Positions 23,032 to 23,918 of a stretch of 23,918 nucleotides of DNA are shown here, one piece after another. The first letter of the stretch is position 1; the number at the start of each line of letters is the position of its first letter. The stretch lies in assembly GCA_000787465.1 (NCBI GenBank), contig JSYX01000554.1:1-23918 (forward strand), written 5' to 3'. Source of the stretch: Thermomucor indicae-seudaticae (lineage: Eukaryota > Mucoromycota > Mucoromycetes > Mucorales > Lichtheimiaceae). Under the pieces are notes generated by a model, which saw nothing but the letters and a program-made list of their open reading frames with translations, was not told where the DNA came from and searched no databases. The translations under genes were made by a program, and so were the position numbers.

Positions 23032-23863
23032 TTTTTCTTTTTTGATACTTTTCTTCCTTTTTGGTTGGCGTAAGTTGTAGTCTTCAAGAGATGATAATAG
23101 TAAAGTGATGGTCGAACGACAACGGTTCACTGTTCTTGCGATAGTGATCACACATGGTCAACAGACATATTGTTTTTCTTTTTGCTTGGGAGGAGAAAAC
23201 CAAGGTCTTTCTGCGGAAGACGTCTTGTGCTTAGAAGAGAACGAACGAAAGAGTTGGAGTCTTGCTGATTTCACAAGGTCGCCATCATGATGGTGCCAAG
23301 AGAAAGTGACAAAGGGTAAAGAGAAAAAAAAAGGTACAGTAGATAAAAAACGAGAGATAGAGATAGAAATAGATATTAATTAGAAAACGCTTAGAAAGGG
23401 CCCAACAGAATGGGACTTAAAAGTCTGAATCGTAGCAACAAAGAACAAGAGAGAAAAAGGTCGAAAGGAAACCCCAAACGCTTCGCACATCAGAAAGGAT
23501 TCACCATTTATATATGTCAGCGGAAGTGGTGTGAGACGGAACTCCAAAAATGGAATGTGCTTTTTCGTTCTCTGTGTTTCTCACAAAGAAAATGACGCAA
23601 TAGCCATTTTTAAGGCTCTTGCATGACCCCAAAGAAAAACTTGCATTGTGACCACAAATACGCATCTTTTTCCTTTTTTTCTCTGCTGTCAAAACGAGGA
23701 TGGAGTACGAACAATTGATTGAAGATTATCAATCACCTAGCAATGATTTTATTGGTCCACGTCGCGGGAACCTTTCATTTCGGTGATGGCAAATGACTCA
23801 AAATCTGATTTGTCCCATCCGCACGATGCATCATCACGTTCACACACTCATAAAAGATCACCC
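23032..23863. other. AT-rich upstream region between divergent genes
   Basis: No convincing coding sequence over about 830 bp. Features seen are a GATA-rich purine tract (about 23350-23377, GAGATAGAGATAGAAATAGATA), A-rich runs near 23320-23350 and a TTTTTCC tract near 23670-23685. Probably it holds the promoter and 5' UTR of the kinase and, at the right, the promoter of a plus-strand gene. Confidence 0.45.
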
Positions 23864-23918
23864 ATGTCTCCCGCTTTCACCCCCAAAAGTCGATGTACAC
23901 TGTTTCCGGAAAGTGGTT
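23864..23918 (+). CDS. Possible 5' end of a gene running off the right edge
   Basis: ATG 23864 opens a frame (MSPAFTPKSRCTLFPESG) that stays open to the last base. CATAAAAG, TATA-like, lies 14-21 bp upstream, which is close, and the ATG context is CCC. Eighteen codons are too few to identify anything. Confidence 0.25.
   Translation, partial: MSPAFTPKSRCTLFPESG

Overview
The window is nuclear DNA of a fungus, most likely a mucoromycete (Mucorales-like). The genes are compact and split by many introns of about 48-75 nt, with GT...AG ends and CTAAC/CTGAC-like branch sites. Neighbouring genes lie only 70-160 bp apart. The protein set is eukaryotic and fungal: coronin-7, MER3/HFM1, the i-AAA protease YME1, NPC1/NCR1 and a RAN1/SKS1-like kinase. 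The transposase at the left edge is of a Tc1/mariner type common in such genomes. I saw no tRNA, rRNA, CRISPR array or bacterial-type operon. All exon models were built by hand from reading frame, splice signals and recalled family motifs. No alignment or transcript data were available.

Layout: (1) 1-820, minus: 5' two-thirds of a Tc1/mariner-type transposase running off the left edge, with its own TATA box and three short direct repeats towards the element end (929-1003). (2) 1132-4831, plus: a 16-exon coronin-7-type gene with two beta-propellers, starting about 130 bp beyond the last transposon-like repeat. (3) 4904-10819, minus: a 35-exon MER3/HFM1 meiotic helicase, convergent with coronin (72 bp apart). 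(4) 10820-11174: its promoter, holding a perfect palindrome between two direct repeats. (5) 11175-13579, minus: the mitochondrial i-AAA protease YME1, with an upstream ORF whose stop overlaps the start codon (ATGA). (6) 13718-14813, minus: a spliced, hydrophobic, unidentified gene that I could only partly model. (7) 14814-15990: a long region with no convincing gene, containing an imperfect inverted repeat. (8) 15991-20174, plus: NPC1/NCR1 sterol transporter. (9) 20261-20671, minus: a small coiled-coil protein, convergent with NPC1 and divergent from (10). (10) 20811-21724, plus: a membrane M50B-like metalloprotease. (11) 21880-23031, minus: an intronless Ser/Thr kinase. (12) 23032-23918: an AT-rich upstream region, with a possible 5' end of another plus-strand gene at 23864.

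The genes do not form one pathway. They cover the actin/Golgi system (coronin-7), meiotic crossing-over (MER3), mitochondrial inner-membrane quality control (YME1), vacuolar sterol export (NPC1) and signalling (kinase). The notable points are regulatory and structural: the palindrome/direct-repeat block upstream of MER3, the uORF/start overlap and in-frame GC-AG intron of YME1, a second GC-AG intron in MER3, the contrast in intron density between neighbours, and a transposon end forming the upstream region of coronin-7.
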